From Gammaproteobacteria bacterium UBA1119 (lineage in GTDB: Bacteria > Pseudomonadota > Gammaproteobacteria > Pseudomonadales > Azotimanducaceae), in assembly GCA_002313255.1 (NCBI GenBank), contig DCBA01000098.1, forward strand, positions 1 to 64,000: 64,000 nt of DNA. The letters are read 5' to 3'. The notes beneath the pieces were generated by a model. It was not told the DNA's origin. It made no database searches and saw only the letters and a list, made by a program, of their open reading frames with translations. Of this stretch, positions 26,514 through 35,242 are shown piece after piece; position 1 is the first letter of the stretch, and the number at the start of each line of letters is the position of its first letter. Both the position numbers and the translations under genes were made by a program.

Positions 26514-27585
26514 TAATATCGCTCCGTTGCCCAAGATCCGGCTTCCCTGATGAACGCAGCGCGTCCTCACGCGCATACGCTTCGACAATACGCTGTACCA
26601 GCGGATGGCGAACGACGTCTTTACTGTCAAAGCGAGTAAAACTCAATCCCTTCACGTCTTCGAGAACGCGGAGTACATGGATTAACCCAGACCGCTGGCC
26701 ACTTGCTATCGGAAGGTCAATTTGAGTCACGTCTCCGGTAATCACCGCAGTCGAACCAAAACCAATTCGTGTTAAGAACATCTTCATTTGTTCAAGCGTT
26801 GTGTTTTGGGCTTCGTCAAGAATAATGAACGAATTGTTAAGCGTACGACCACGCATGAAAGCCAGTGGCGCCACCTCAATCACACTCCTTTCGATATATT
26901 TATTGACCCGATCAACACCGAGCATCTCATAAAGAGCGTCGTAAAGAGGCCGCAAATAAGGGTCAATTTTCTGGGAAAGATCTCCAGGTAGAAACCCGAG
27001 TTTTTCACCAGCTTCTACAGCCGGTCGAACAAGTAAAATGCGACTAACGCTCTTATTTTCTAGCGCCTCGACCGCGCATGCCACACCCAGGTACGTTTTA
27101 CCGGTTCCGGCCGGCCCCACGCCAAAATTGATGTCGTGTCGACGAATGTGTTCAACGTACCGTATTTGGTTCGCGCCACGGGGTTTAATCGATTTCCGAC
27201 GCGTCGTCACAACAGCCCCGTCTTGCTGCACGTCCACTTGACGTCGAGCGACTAAATCTTCCACGCCCGCTTCTTGCAGGAACAAATGCACAGTATCTGG
27301 GTCAAGCGTGTTGGTCTCGCGCGTTTCAACGTATAGCTGGGATAATAGCGCGCTACCTGCTTGCACCCCGTGTTCAGGCCCAGTGATCTGAAACACATTC
27401 CCTCGGTTGCGTATATTTATTCCGAGGCGCTTCTCTAAATGCTTAATATTTTGATCAAACGGGCCACAAAGGGCCGCCAAACGGCGCGAATCGTTAGGTT
27501 CTAGATTTAAGTTTGTGGTCAATGGGACCACGCGCGACTCATCACTCAAGTCGTTTTGATGTCCAATCCCTGAACCACCAAGCAT
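26497..27585 (-). CDS. phoH: PhoH-family ATPase (PhoL)
   Basis: RNA-linked P-loop ATPase of the YbeZ type, known to work alongside YbeY. The 362 residues include an N-terminal KH-like nucleotide region, GVGPAGTGKTYLGVACAVEAL (Walker A), the VRPAVEAGEKLGFLPGDLSQK signature of PhoH proteins, and Walker B FIILDEAQNT. The ATG at 27585 lacks a strong Shine-Dalgarno. The 125-base gap to miaB is empty. Confidence 0.93.
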   Translation of the reverse strand: MLGGSGIGHQNDLSDESRVVPLTTNLNLEPNDSRRLAALCGPFDQNIKHLEKRLGINIRNRGNVFQITGPEHGVQAGSALLSQLYVETRETNTLDPDTVHLFLQEAGVEDLVARRQVDVQQDGAVVTTRRKSIKPRGANQIRYVEHIRRHDINFGVGPAGTGKTYLGVACAVEALENKSVSRILLVRPAVEAGEKLGFLPGDLSQKIDPYLRPLYDALYEMLGVDRVNKYIERSVIEVAPLAFMRGRTLNNSFIILDEAQNTTLEQMKMFLTRIGFGSTAVITGDVTQIDLPIASGQRSGLIHVLRVLEDVKGLSFTRFDSKDVVRHPLVQRIVEAYAREDALRSSGKPDLGQRSDISGSGS

Positions 27586-27710
27586 ATCGATGAGAATTCG
27601 TCTGTCAAATCGACGTTCACGTCATTTCCTCGAATCTGTATCCCCATCACGAACTCTCGAATTAGTGAACTAGAGGCCCCTATCGGCTCACAAGCCATTT
27701 CAAAAGAGTG

Positions 27711-29021
27711 TCACGTCATGAGTCGCCCACGCAAGGAATTCGGTAGCGCTTCCTCAATCACGACGTCAATAAACGCGTCTTTTGTACTACCACGAAAATT
27801 CACCACGCGATTATTTTGGGTGCGACCTTGAAGTTCTCCAGGGTCCTTTCGAGACGGACCGGTCACCAAGATCGTTTGGACACTGCCAACCATACCCAAC
27901 GCGTGCCGCCGAGCTTGTTTGCGAAGTTGGTCCTGCAATATCGAAAGGCGGTGCTTTTTGACCTCCATTGGCGTCGCGTCTGGCAGGGACGCCGCCGGCG
28001 TCCCTGGGCGCGGACTATATATGAAGCTGAAAGACACGTCGAAATCCAGCGATCGAACCAGCTCCATGGTGTCTTCAAAATCTTCATTTGTCTCGCCCGG
28101 AAATCCAACGATAAAATCTGACGAAAGATAGATGTCGGGGCGGGCCTTCCGAATGTTGCGTATAAGCGACTTATATTCCAACCTCGTGTGGCGTCGCCTC
28201 ATCCTGGCGAGAATGCGATCCGAGCCAGACTGGACCGGTAAATGCAAGTGACTAACAAGTTCCGGAACGTCGCGATAGGCTTCAACCAGATTATCCGTAA
28301 ATTCAACCGGATGGGACGTGGTAAAGCGAATTCGATCAATTCCTTTCACACGAGCCGCTTCACGAATCAACTCGGATAAATCTGCCACTCCGCCGTTGAC
28401 GGGACCACGGTATGCGTTGACATTTTGCCCAAGAAAATTAATCTCCCGGACACCTTGTCCCGTGACGTCAGTGACTTCGCGGAGCACATCATCCATCGGT
28501 CGACTAACCTCGTGCCCGCGCGTGTGTGGCACGACGCAAAAACTGCAGTACTTGTTGCATCCTTCCATGACAGAGATGTACACAGAAGGTCCACCCACGT
28601 TCGGCGTCGGAAGGTAATCAAATTTTTCTATTTTGGGAAAGCTAACGTCAACGACGGCGATACCCGACTCCCGAAATTCATCAATCATGCCGGGGAGCCG
28701 GTGCAGCGTTTGCGGGCCAAATACGACATCAACGAACGGAGCCCTAGTGGTAATTGCAGTGCTCTCTTGACTTGCCACACATCCACCGACACCGATAATG
28801 ACGTCGGGGCGTTCGACTTTAAGACGCCGCCACCTACCCAATTGATGGAACACTTTCTCTTGAGCTTTCTCCCGTATAGCGCAGGTGTTCAAGAGAATGA
28901 CGTCCGCCTCCTGTGCCGTCCCAACGAGCGTCGCGTCATGAGTATCAGCGAGCAAGTCCGCTATTCGAGACGAGTCGTACTCATTCATCTGGCAGCCTTG
29001 GGTTTTTAGATAAAGCTTCAT
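27711..29021 (-). CDS. miaB: tRNA-2-methylthio-N6-dimethylallyladenosine synthase
   Basis: Radical-SAM methylthiotransferase that modifies A37 of tRNAs reading UNN codons. The 436 residues have the UPF0004 domain starting [16 protein letters not shown], its two further cluster cysteines in [11 protein letters not shown] and GVGGCVA, the radical-SAM motif [11 protein letters not shown], and a C-terminal TRAM domain. It starts the minus-strand block and diverges from the DUF1820 gene across a 104-base gap. Confidence 0.97.
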   Translation of the reverse strand: MKLYLKTQGCQMNEYDSSRIADLLADTHDATLVGTAQEADVILLNTCAIREKAQEKVFHQLGRWRRLKVERPDVIIGVGGCVASQESTAITTRAPFVDVVFGPQTLHRLPGMIDEFRESGIAVVDVSFPKIEKFDYLPTPNVGGPSVYISVMEGCNKYCSFCVVPHTRGHEVSRPMDDVLREVTDVTGQGVREINFLGQNVNAYRGPVNGGVADLSELIREAARVKGIDRIRFTTSHPVEFTDNLVEAYRDVPELVSHLHLPVQSGSDRILARMRRRHTRLEYKSLIRNIRKARPDIYLSSDFIVGFPGETNEDFEDTMELVRSLDFDVSFSFIYSPRPGTPAASLPDATPMEVKKHRLSILQDQLRKQARRHALGMVGSVQTILVTGPSRKDPGELQGRTQNNRVVNFRGSTKDAFIDVVIEEALPNSLRGRLMT

Positions 29022-29125
29022 TTAATCTCTAATCACAAACCGTGATCCGGCGGGCGATTATAAGGCACCTTGAAATCCTCAGCATCGACTATACTAATAG
29101 GAGTAAGAAACCCACGAAATTTTCA

Positions 29126-29455
29126 ATGGCAGACGATAAAAAACATATCTATCGGATTTATTTCCACAATCAAGGGCAGATCTATGAGGTCTATGCCCAC
29201 TCGATTTACCAGAGTGATCTATTTGGTTTCGTCGAAATCGAAGATTACGTTTTCGGAGAAAAATCGCAGATGGTGATCGATCCTGGCGAAGATAAACTTC
29301 GCAATGAATTCGCGGGGGTACGACGGAGCTTCATCCCGCTCCACGCCGTCGTTCGCGTCGACGAAGTAGAAAAGGAGGGTACCGCCAAGATCACGGACGG
29401 TGCCGGCGCAACCGTAACGCCCTTCCCTCTCCCAATACCCGACAAGAAGGGCTGA
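29126..29455 (+). CDS. DUF1820 family protein
   Basis: A 109-residue protein of unknown function (PF08850), found mainly in gammaproteobacteria. Seen: HIYRIYFHNQGQIYEVYAHS, QSDLFGFVEIEDYVFGEKSQ and RRSFIPLHAVVRVDEVEKEG, which are the family's conserved blocks. The ATG at 29126 begins the homologous region; the upstream in-frame extension to 29042 does not. Location next to miaB is, as I recall, common in related genomes. A TATACT sequence at 29090-29095 could be part of its promoter. Confidence 0.9.
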   Translation: MADDKKHIYRIYFHNQGQIYEVYAHSIYQSDLFGFVEIEDYVFGEKSQMVIDPGEDKLRNEFAGVRRSFIPLHAVVRVDEVEKEGTAKITDGAGATVTPFPLPIPDKKG

Positions 29456-29531
29456 ACGTTTATTCGCCCACCACACGTTGTGTCTTGCGGGACGGAGCAC
29501 CAGTACAATGACCGGTTAGTATCACTGTGCT

Positions 29532-30746
29532 ATGGAAAAGATGGCGATCGTAATTGTCGGTGGTGGACACGCCGCCGGTCAGGCGGCCGCGAGTATCCGG
29601 CAAGAGGGCTTCGACGCCGAGTTAATTCTGATTGGTACGGAACCCCATATTCCATATCAAAGGCCACCCCTTTCGAAACAGTATCTCGCCGGCGAGCAGC
29701 CACTCGACAAGGTCTTGTTGAGGCCGGAGAAATTTTACGCCGATCGCACAATCGACGTGCGAACCGGCATAACGGTCGAGAACATTGATCGCGACGGCCA
29801 GTTCGTGGCCTGCAGTGACGGGTCTCTGGTGGCCTATGATCAGCTCCTGCTTGCCACCGGTAGTCGTGCCCGTCGACCCGATCTACCTGGGATCGATCTG
29901 GACGGCGTACACACGCTTCGTACCATTGCCGACGTCGACAAAATCCGAACGGATATGGAAAACGCATCGCAGTTGGTGATCGTTGGCGGTGGTTACATCG
30001 GTCTCGAAGTCGCCTCCGTCGCAGCAGCCGCAAAAATGCAGGTGACTATTCTGGAGATGGAGGGCCGTATTCTTGAACGCGTTACTCACCCGGTTATGTC
30101 AGCGTTCTATCACGAATTGCACGCCGGTAGGGGCGTTGACATAAGGACGAGAGCACGAGCTTCGGCGTTCGTCGGCAATGGACGGATAGAGAAAGTGCTT
30201 TGCGCAGACGGAACCACCGTCGATGCAGATTTGGTCATCATCGGCGTAGGCGTAGTACCCAATGTGGAAGTGGCTTTTGATGCTGGGCTCGCGTGTGACA
30301 ACGGTATTGTCGTCGATGAACGGTGTGTCACCAGCGACCCTTCCATTTTCGCTGCGGGTGATTGCACGAATCATCCAAACGCGTTGTTGGACCGACGTCT
30401 GCGCCTGGAATCGGTGCCCAACGCCATGGAACAGTCACGTGTCGCGGCTAGCAACCTAACGGGCGGCGATAAGCGGTACGCGAGTATTCCGTGGTTTTGG
30501 TCCGACCAATACGACCTCAAGTTACAGATGGTCGGGTTTTCATCCGACGGCGACGAGTCAATCACTCGAGGGGAACCCGAAACCCATGAGTTTGCGATGT
30601 TTCACTTTCACGACGGCAAAGTCGTAGCAGCAGAAGTCGTCAATTCACCGCGCGAATTCATGGTCGCGAAACAACTCATTGGAAAGACTGTCGACGCGAA
30701 CGCGTTGTCGAATCCTGAGGTTGATTTAAAGTCGCTACTCGAATAG
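29532..30746 (+). CDS. FAD-dependent ferredoxin/rubredoxin-type NAD(P)H reductase
   Basis: Flavoprotein of 404 residues like putidaredoxin, rhodocoxin or dioxygenase ferredoxin reductases, passing electrons from NAD(P)H to a small iron-sulfur protein. Motifs: FAD-binding GGGHAAGQAAASIR at the N-terminus, PYQRPPLSK, the second Rossmann motif VIVGGGYIGLEVAS, the ATG motif LLLATGSRARRP, and IFAAGDCTNHPN for the flavin. The C-terminal reductase domain has SIPWFWSDQYDLKLQMVG. No ferredoxin or monooxygenase partner lies beside it, so the electron acceptor is unknown. Confidence 0.93.
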   Translation: MEKMAIVIVGGGHAAGQAAASIRQEGFDAELILIGTEPHIPYQRPPLSKQYLAGEQPLDKVLLRPEKFYADRTIDVRTGITVENIDRDGQFVACSDGSLVAYDQLLLATGSRARRPDLPGIDLDGVHTLRTIADVDKIRTDMENASQLVIVGGGYIGLEVASVAAAAKMQVTILEMEGRILERVTHPVMSAFYHELHAGRGVDIRTRARASAFVGNGRIEKVLCADGTTVDADLVIIGVGVVPNVEVAFDAGLACDNGIVVDERCVTSDPSIFAAGDCTNHPNALLDRRLRLESVPNAMEQSRVAASNLTGGDKRYASIPWFWSDQYDLKLQMVGFSSDGDESITRGEPETHEFAMFHFHDGKVVAAEVVNSPREFMVAKQLIGKTVDANALSNPEVDLKSLLE

Positions 30747-30783
30747 CCCAAGGGCCGCGCTTACTACTCATAGTCCAAGGGTC

Positions 30784-30882
30784 ATGGCCGCAAAAAACAT
30801 TGAATTCCGACTCGGGCATCTTGCAAGGCCCAGCCCTTCGGGAGATGTTTTGCGAAACACCAAAAAGATCGGCGTTGATTAG
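30784..30882 (+). CDS. Possible 32-residue upstream reading frame
   Basis: ATG at 30784 follows CAAGGGTC and the frame runs to a TAG at 30880-30882, five bases before the CULT gene. The product (MAAKNIEFRLG...KKIGVD) matches nothing I recognise. The CULT gene has no clear ribosome-binding site of its own, so translational coupling from this frame is conceivable. It could equally be chance. Confidence 0.25.
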   Translation: MAAKNIEFRLGHLARPSPSGDVLRNTKKIGVD

Positions 30883-30887
30883 AACCA

Positions 30888-31274
30888 ATGACTGACGCGC
30901 ATGTGAAAGAGAGCGATACGCTCGATCCCCACCTGAAGGATAGGCTTAATAAGGAAAGCGACCGCCCGAAAGAGGGCTATGTCTTTTGTCTAGCCTGTTC
31001 CCACGTGCTAGCGCATGCACACGACCGCTTAAATATCGATGGCTCGCACGAACACGTCTTTAGCAATCCCCACGGCTTCACGCACCACTTCGGTTGTTAC
31101 CAAGAAGCGCTAGGCTGTGCGATCGAGGGGCCCCCCGTGGCCGCGGATAGTTGGTTTCCCGGCTATCTCTGGCGCCTAGCCATGTGCGCCGACTGTGGGC
31201 AACACATTGGTTGGCTGTTTGAACATGACGACTATTTTTACGGCCTCTTGGTGGACAAAATTCAGACGGGGTAA
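30888..31274 (+). CDS. Stand-alone CULT-domain (cereblon-like) protein
   Basis: A 128-residue protein built almost wholly of the CULT domain, the fold that in human cereblon binds thalidomide-type drugs and C-terminal cyclic imides. Seen: zinc-knuckle pairs C34/C37 and C100/C103; the ligand-cage tryptophans W89, W95 and W109 in SWFPGYLW...HIGW, spaced +6 and +14 as in the characterised bacterial homologue; and FYGLLVDKI at the end. It has no signal peptide or Lon-like domain. The gene follows the flavoprotein on the same strand with a 141-base gap. Natural ligands of bacterial CULT proteins are unsettled; possible roles include reading cyclic-imide protein ends or uracil-like compounds. Family assignment is firm, function is not. 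Confidence 0.88.
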   Translation: MTDAHVKESDTLDPHLKDRLNKESDRPKEGYVFCLACSHVLAHAHDRLNIDGSHEHVFSNPHGFTHHFGCYQEALGCAIEGPPVAADSWFPGYLWRLAMCADCGQHIGWLFEHDDYFYGLLVDKIQTG

Positions 31275-31314
31275 GTGTTCCAACGTCATTCTCTTTCAAC
31301 CTGGCCAATTGGCC

Positions 31315-31842
31315 CTATTCGATCGGCCGATAACACCAATGCCACGGCTCATATATCACTCCGTAAGGGTTACTACGTGGGTACGACAGCACAAACTGGT
31401 GGTCGGCAGCAGATGCGACAAGCCAGCAAAAGGCCTGCGTTTCCTCAAAAACCTCGGTCAAGGAATCAATACCAGGACTCGTTACGTCGACTGCACATCC
31501 TCCTTGATGTTCGCTGTATCCTGGAGCCGCGATACGGGTAAGGATTTCCCCGATCGATTCTCCCGCCTCAACCTTGCGTTGAATTAAGTTAACTTGGTAC
31601 TCAAGCGAGCGGTATGCAGAAACGAGCTGTACGGTCACCCCATCTAATGACGCAGCTTCTACTAATCCCGTCCATGCGTTCGCCGCTTCCATACGCAACC
31701 GTTGCGGTCGATCAAAAACGTCAACGCCGATGTCAACCAAGTCGTTGGGCGTCCGCTGTTGAAAAAGTCCCGTTCCGGCGGCGTAATCAGCGGGGATGCC
31801 GAGTCTCTGATGCAGAGCTACTATGACGTTTGATTCAGCCAC
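31315..31842 (-). CDS. VanY/D,D-carboxypeptidase-like M15 peptidase
   Basis: Zinc peptidase of the family that trims D-Ala-D-Ala ends. The 175 residues contain VSAYRSLEYQ, the metal motif SEHQGGCAVDV (H112 and D119) and EPWHW with Glu165 and His168, completing the usual catalytic set. No signal peptide is visible at the N-terminus (MAESNVIVALHQRLG), which is odd for a wall enzyme; an alternate upstream start would run into the CoA-transferase. It lies 33 bases after that gene and may be co-transcribed with it. Confidence 0.82.
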   Translation of the reverse strand: MAESNVIVALHQRLGIPADYAAGTGLFQQRTPNDLVDIGVDVFDRPQRLRMEAANAWTGLVEAASLDGVTVQLVSAYRSLEYQVNLIQRKVEAGESIGEILTRIAAPGYSEHQGGCAVDVTSPGIDSLTEVFEETQAFCWLVASAADHQFVLSYPRSNPYGVIYEPWHWCYRPIE

Positions 31843-31875
31843 TGACCGGAAAACTCATTCCTTCGACATCAAGTT

Positions 31876-33093
31876 TCAAGAACGCGCGTCCTCGATCATC
31901 TCCCTGCCTATCGAACCTTCTGCTCGCAATTCATCAATATCTTCTGCCGAAAGTCCAAGGTCTTCGGCAAGTACCTCGTCTGTGTGTTCACCCAATAGCG
32001 GTGCGGCTTCGATTGCAACTTGGCTCTTCGACATGCGCGCTGGCCAACCGAGTAACCGGACTTTCCCATGAACCGCGTGTTCAACGTCATGCACGAAGTC
32101 TCGCTCCACCAAATGGGGATCGGTAAATAATTCGTTCGTTTCATACACTTGGCTCGCACACACACCCTCCTCCGCTAAAGCAAACATACATTCCTTTTTA
32201 GTGTGCGACCGTGTCCATGTCCCAATTTTGTCGAACAACAGACGGCGGTTTTCATGACGCGCTTGAGCCGTACTGAAGCGAGGGTCCAAAAGTAGCTCCG
32301 GCTGGCCCACCACACGGCAGACCGCACCCCACATCCTCGAGTTTACCGCCATCACAAAAACATAGTCGTTTGGACCACCCGGGGCACAGGGATACAAGGA
32401 AACAAATGGGTTCTCACCGTTGCCCGTACGCGGCGTAGCAACCTGACCAAACCTCGTCCTGGATACGGCCGTACGTAAGTAATACGTCATTGCTTCCTGC
32501 ATCGATAATTCAATGAGCTGGCCTTCCCCCGTTTTTAGTTTTTGCGCATACGCGGCCGAAATCGCCAGCGCCGCCTGTACCCCGGTACCAGCATCTCCCA
32601 TCGTAGGACCTGGACGCATCGGCGGGCCGTCGGGTTCACCTGTAATCGAAAAGGCTCCCGCTGCTGCCTGAGCGACCATGTCCATGCATTTGAAGTGTGC
32701 ATATGGACCCGAAGTGCCAAACCCCTTGATCCTCACATAAATGATCTCTGGATGGATTGTCTGCATGACGTCGTAGCCAATATCCAGTTTTTCGACCACT
32801 CCGGGCCCATAGTTTTCAACAAACACGTCATAGCGCGGCACCATTTGCAGCAATAAATCGCGTCCCTTTTCAGAACTGAGGTCGAGCGTCACGCTGCGCT
32901 TGTTGCTGTTCCAATTGATGAAATACTCCGAATCCACGCCGTCATTTCTGCCAACGTCTCTACCGGGGTCGCCGACTTCGGGCTGTTCGATCTTAACGAC
33001 GGTGGCGCCCAACCATGCGAGCGACTGCGTGCATGCCGTCCCCGCCTCCCACTGCGTCATGTCAAGAATCCGCATTCCATCCAAGGCTGTCAT
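31876..33093 (-). CDS. Family III CoA-transferase (CaiB/BaiF type)
   Basis: A 405-residue member with GMRILDMTQWEAGTACTQSLAWLGATVVKIE at the start, SVTLDLSSEKGRDLL, the catalytic aspartate in CMDMVAQAAAGAFSITG and a GEHTDEVL ending. The substrate region NPFVSLYPCAPGG is closer to the formyl-CoA/mesaconyl-CoA branch than to CaiB, but the acyl group cannot be assigned. Transcribed away from the PTPS-like operon from a 128-base gap. Confidence 0.9.
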   Translation of the reverse strand: MTALDGMRILDMTQWEAGTACTQSLAWLGATVVKIEQPEVGDPGRDVGRNDGVDSEYFINWNSNKRSVTLDLSSEKGRDLLLQMVPRYDVFVENYGPGVVEKLDIGYDVMQTIHPEIIYVRIKGFGTSGPYAHFKCMDMVAQAAAGAFSITGEPDGPPMRPGPTMGDAGTGVQAALAISAAYAQKLKTGEGQLIELSMQEAMTYYLRTAVSRTRFGQVATPRTGNGENPFVSLYPCAPGGPNDYVFVMAVNSRMWGAVCRVVGQPELLLDPRFSTAQARHENRRLLFDKIGTWTRSHTKKECMFALAEEGVCASQVYETNELFTDPHLVERDFVHDVEHAVHGKVRLLGWPARMSKSQVAIEAAPLLGEHTDEVLAEDLGLSAEDIDELRAEGSIGREMIEDARS

Positions 33094-33221
33094 GATCTCT
33101 CCTTTCGTCGACTGCGTTGCAACCTAGGGCGGCGCGTTCTGATAAGCAAGCGTTCGGGCTGAAGCATGATGAGGTCCTATGACAAGGCAGTCGATTACGA
33201 CCCTTATGTTACGATGCGGCA

Positions 33222-33743
33222 ATGCAGCAACCCCCCCAAAATGCCGCATCTCATGCGGAAACCAATCGCGCAACCATAGAAATTCAGAAAGAATATCTGC
33301 ACTTTTCCGCCGCGCATTTCACGATCTTTTCCGCGACCAAGCGAGAAAATCTTCACGGCCACAATTTTCAGGTCGAAGCCATCTTAGACGGCGAGATCGG
33401 CGACGATGGACTATGCTTTGATTACAACGAAATCAAGAATCGACTGAAGACCCTTTGCGATGAACTCGATGAAAAGGTGCTGCTGCCTGAGCAGTCCCCC
33501 TATTTAACTATCGCCCATGACGAAGATTACGTTGTCGCGACGTTCGGCGTTGAACGTATCCCGTTCCTACCACGCGACGTTTCGACCCTGCCACTACGCA
33601 ACATTACCGTGGAGGAACTCGCGCATTGGTTTATAGCCTGCATCGTCGGTGACACATCATTTAACGAGTTACCCATCGACTCTCTCACTATCCGCGTGGC
33701 TTCGGGGCCTGGTCAATGGGCGTCATCGAGCTGGACTCGATGA
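33222..33743 (+). CDS. 6-pyruvoyltetrahydropterin synthase/QueD-like protein lacking the catalytic Cys
   Basis: T-fold protein of the PTPS/QueD/PTPS-III superfamily, 173 residues. Zinc ligands are His32, His45 and His47 (LHGHNF). The usual cysteine before them is absent: Ala38 holds its place, while Glu42 (E-x2-HGH) is as in PTPS-III enzymes that stand in for dihydroneopterin aldolase. The pterin-anchoring Glu near the C-terminus is also changed (Ser161 in VASGPGQWAS). Later Asp/His residues (ELAHWF) are kept. It is overlapped by an SDR (ATGA) and followed by a VUT-type transporter, so a pterin or deazaguanine role is plausible. The exact reaction cannot be assigned. Confidence 0.78.
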   Translation: MQQPPQNAASHAETNRATIEIQKEYLHFSAAHFTIFSATKRENLHGHNFQVEAILDGEIGDDGLCFDYNEIKNRLKTLCDELDEKVLLPEQSPYLTIAHDEDYVVATFGVERIPFLPRDVSTLPLRNITVEELAHWFIACIVGDTSFNELPIDSLTIRVASGPGQWASSSWTR

Positions 33744-34438
33744 CTAAGCTTTTGCTGATTACAGGAGCCAGCGCGGGAATCGGACTCAGCACGGCATCCC
33801 GCTTTTTAAGTGACGGTTACACCGTGGTCAATCTTTCGCGACGCCCTTGCCCGCTCCAAGGGGTACAGCATCTTCGCTGTGATCTCGCACAACAAGATTT
33901 TCTCGAAAAGATTCGCCCCGCCCTTGAGTTGTTGCTATCTCAAGCTGATCGCGTCTCGATTATTCATAACGCATCGCGACTCTCGAACGATACCGCGACC
34001 AATACGCCGAGCGATAAATTCCGTGATGTTTTAGAGATCAATATCGTCGCGCCAAACACGTTGAATCGGTTTGTAATTCCGTACATGAACCACGGCTCGA
34101 GCGTGCTTTTTGTCGGTTCAACGCTGTCGGAAAAAGCGGTCCCTGGCAGTTACACATACGTGACAAGCAAACACGGCATGATTGGGATGATGCGGGCAGT
34201 CTGTCAGGATTTAGCGGGGACGGGGATCCACACCGCCTGCGTCTGCCCCGGATTCACCGATACCGAGATGCTCCGCGAACACGTGCCCGCGGATGCCATC
34301 GAAGCCGTTAGCGGTATGTCTGCGTTTGGTCGTCTCGTCGAACCCACGGAAATCGCGGAGACCCTATTTTGGGCAGCGTCCAATCCAGTGATCAACGGCA
34401 GCGTCATGCACGCCAATTTAGGTCAAATCGAAACCTAG
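33740..34438 (+). CDS. Short-chain dehydrogenase/reductase, possibly pterin-linked
   Basis: NAD(P)-dependent Rossmann enzyme of 232 residues. TGASAGIG binds the cofactor, and the catalytic Ser-Tyr-Lys set is SYTYVTSK with the serine in FVGSTLS. The usual NAG motif is NAS. The ATG overlaps the stop of the PTPS-like gene, so the two are translationally coupled. By position it could be a sepiapterin-reductase- or FolM-like pterin reductase; that is inference from context. Confidence 0.85.
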   Translation: MTKLLLITGASAGIGLSTASRFLSDGYTVVNLSRRPCPLQGVQHLRCDLAQQDFLEKIRPALELLLSQADRVSIIHNASRLSNDTATNTPSDKFRDVLEINIVAPNTLNRFVIPYMNHGSSVLFVGSTLSEKAVPGSYTYVTSKHGMIGMMRAVCQDLAGTGIHTACVCPGFTDTEMLREHVPADAIEAVSGMSAFGRLVEPTEIAETLFWAASNPVINGSVMHANLGQIET

Positions 34439-34447
34439 GAATTCGTC

Positions 34448-35239
34448 ATGACACCGAACTACACCCAACGACGCCAGCGTGTGTTTCTTATCCTTAGTGG
34501 CGTTTTCCTAGGTACCTTGTCGCTCTTAAACATCTTGGGCATCAGCCGATTTCTTGACCTGTCCTTTTCCGCGTTCGGTCTCAATATCCCCATGGCGGTC
34601 GCCGTGGGCGTGCTGCCCTACCCCGTTACTTTTATCTGCACGGATCTCATCAGTGAACTCTACGGGAGAAAGCGAGCCAACGAGGTGGTTCTGATGGGTC
34701 TGGCGTTAAACGCTTGGATAATGTTCCTGCTATGGATCGGTGGCGAGCTGCCGGGATTTGAGCCGATAGATCCGAGCACAGGTAGTCCAGCACTCGATGC
34801 CGCCAGTCGATCGCCCGTTTTCTTTGAGATGCGAACGCTCGCTTTCGGTGCCGTGACCGCGTCAATGTTTGCGTACCTTGCTGCTCAGTTCTGCGATGTT
34901 CAGATGTTCCATTTCTGGAAACGTCTTACCAACGGCCGACATTTGTGGTTGCGTAACAACGGCTCAACGTTAGTGAGCCAGATCGTCGACACGACTGCGG
35001 TGATCCTCATTACCCACTTTTACGCCAACGCGCTGCCCGTGGCCGTGAATGAACCTATTTGGCCGCAGCTCATGACTTTCATCGCTTCGGGCTACATATT
35101 CAAAATGCTCGTGGCTCTCATCGATACCGGTCCGATCTATCTTCTCGTTGGTTGGTTACAACCTTACCTAGGGTTAGCAAGCGACGAGGAAGTCGGTGAT
35201 AGCGACGAATACGATGCGCCCCGAACTGGCCCGGATTAA
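34448..35239 (+). CDS. yhhQ: VUT-family transporter (YhhQ-like queuosine-precursor transporter)
   Basis: Integral membrane protein of 263 residues with about six to seven hydrophobic spans. Diagnostic segments are LLNILGISRF, PYPVTFICTDLISELYGRKRA near residue 60-80, and VSQIVDTTAVILITHF, all typical of the YhhQ/VUT family that takes up 7-deazaguanine queuosine precursors. AGGAA sits six bases before its ATG and the SDR stop is nine bases upstream, so it completes the PTPS-like/SDR operon. Transport of preQ0 or preQ1 is the family role; direct evidence here is homology only. Confidence 0.88.
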   Translation: MTPNYTQRRQRVFLILSGVFLGTLSLLNILGISRFLDLSFSAFGLNIPMAVAVGVLPYPVTFICTDLISELYGRKRANEVVLMGLALNAWIMFLLWIGGELPGFEPIDPSTGSPALDAASRSPVFFEMRTLAFGAVTASMFAYLAAQFCDVQMFHFWKRLTNGRHLWLRNNGSTLVSQIVDTTAVILITHFYANALPVAVNEPIWPQLMTFIASGYIFKMLVALIDTGPIYLLVGWLQPYLGLASDEEVGDSDEYDAPRTGPD

Positions 35240-35242
35240 CCG

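Noticed and set aside
29070..29095. Promoter TTGAAA / TATACT upstream of the DUF1820 gene
   Set aside because: The spacer is only 14 bases, too short for a standard sigma-70 promoter; the -10-like hexamer alone is mentioned with the gene.
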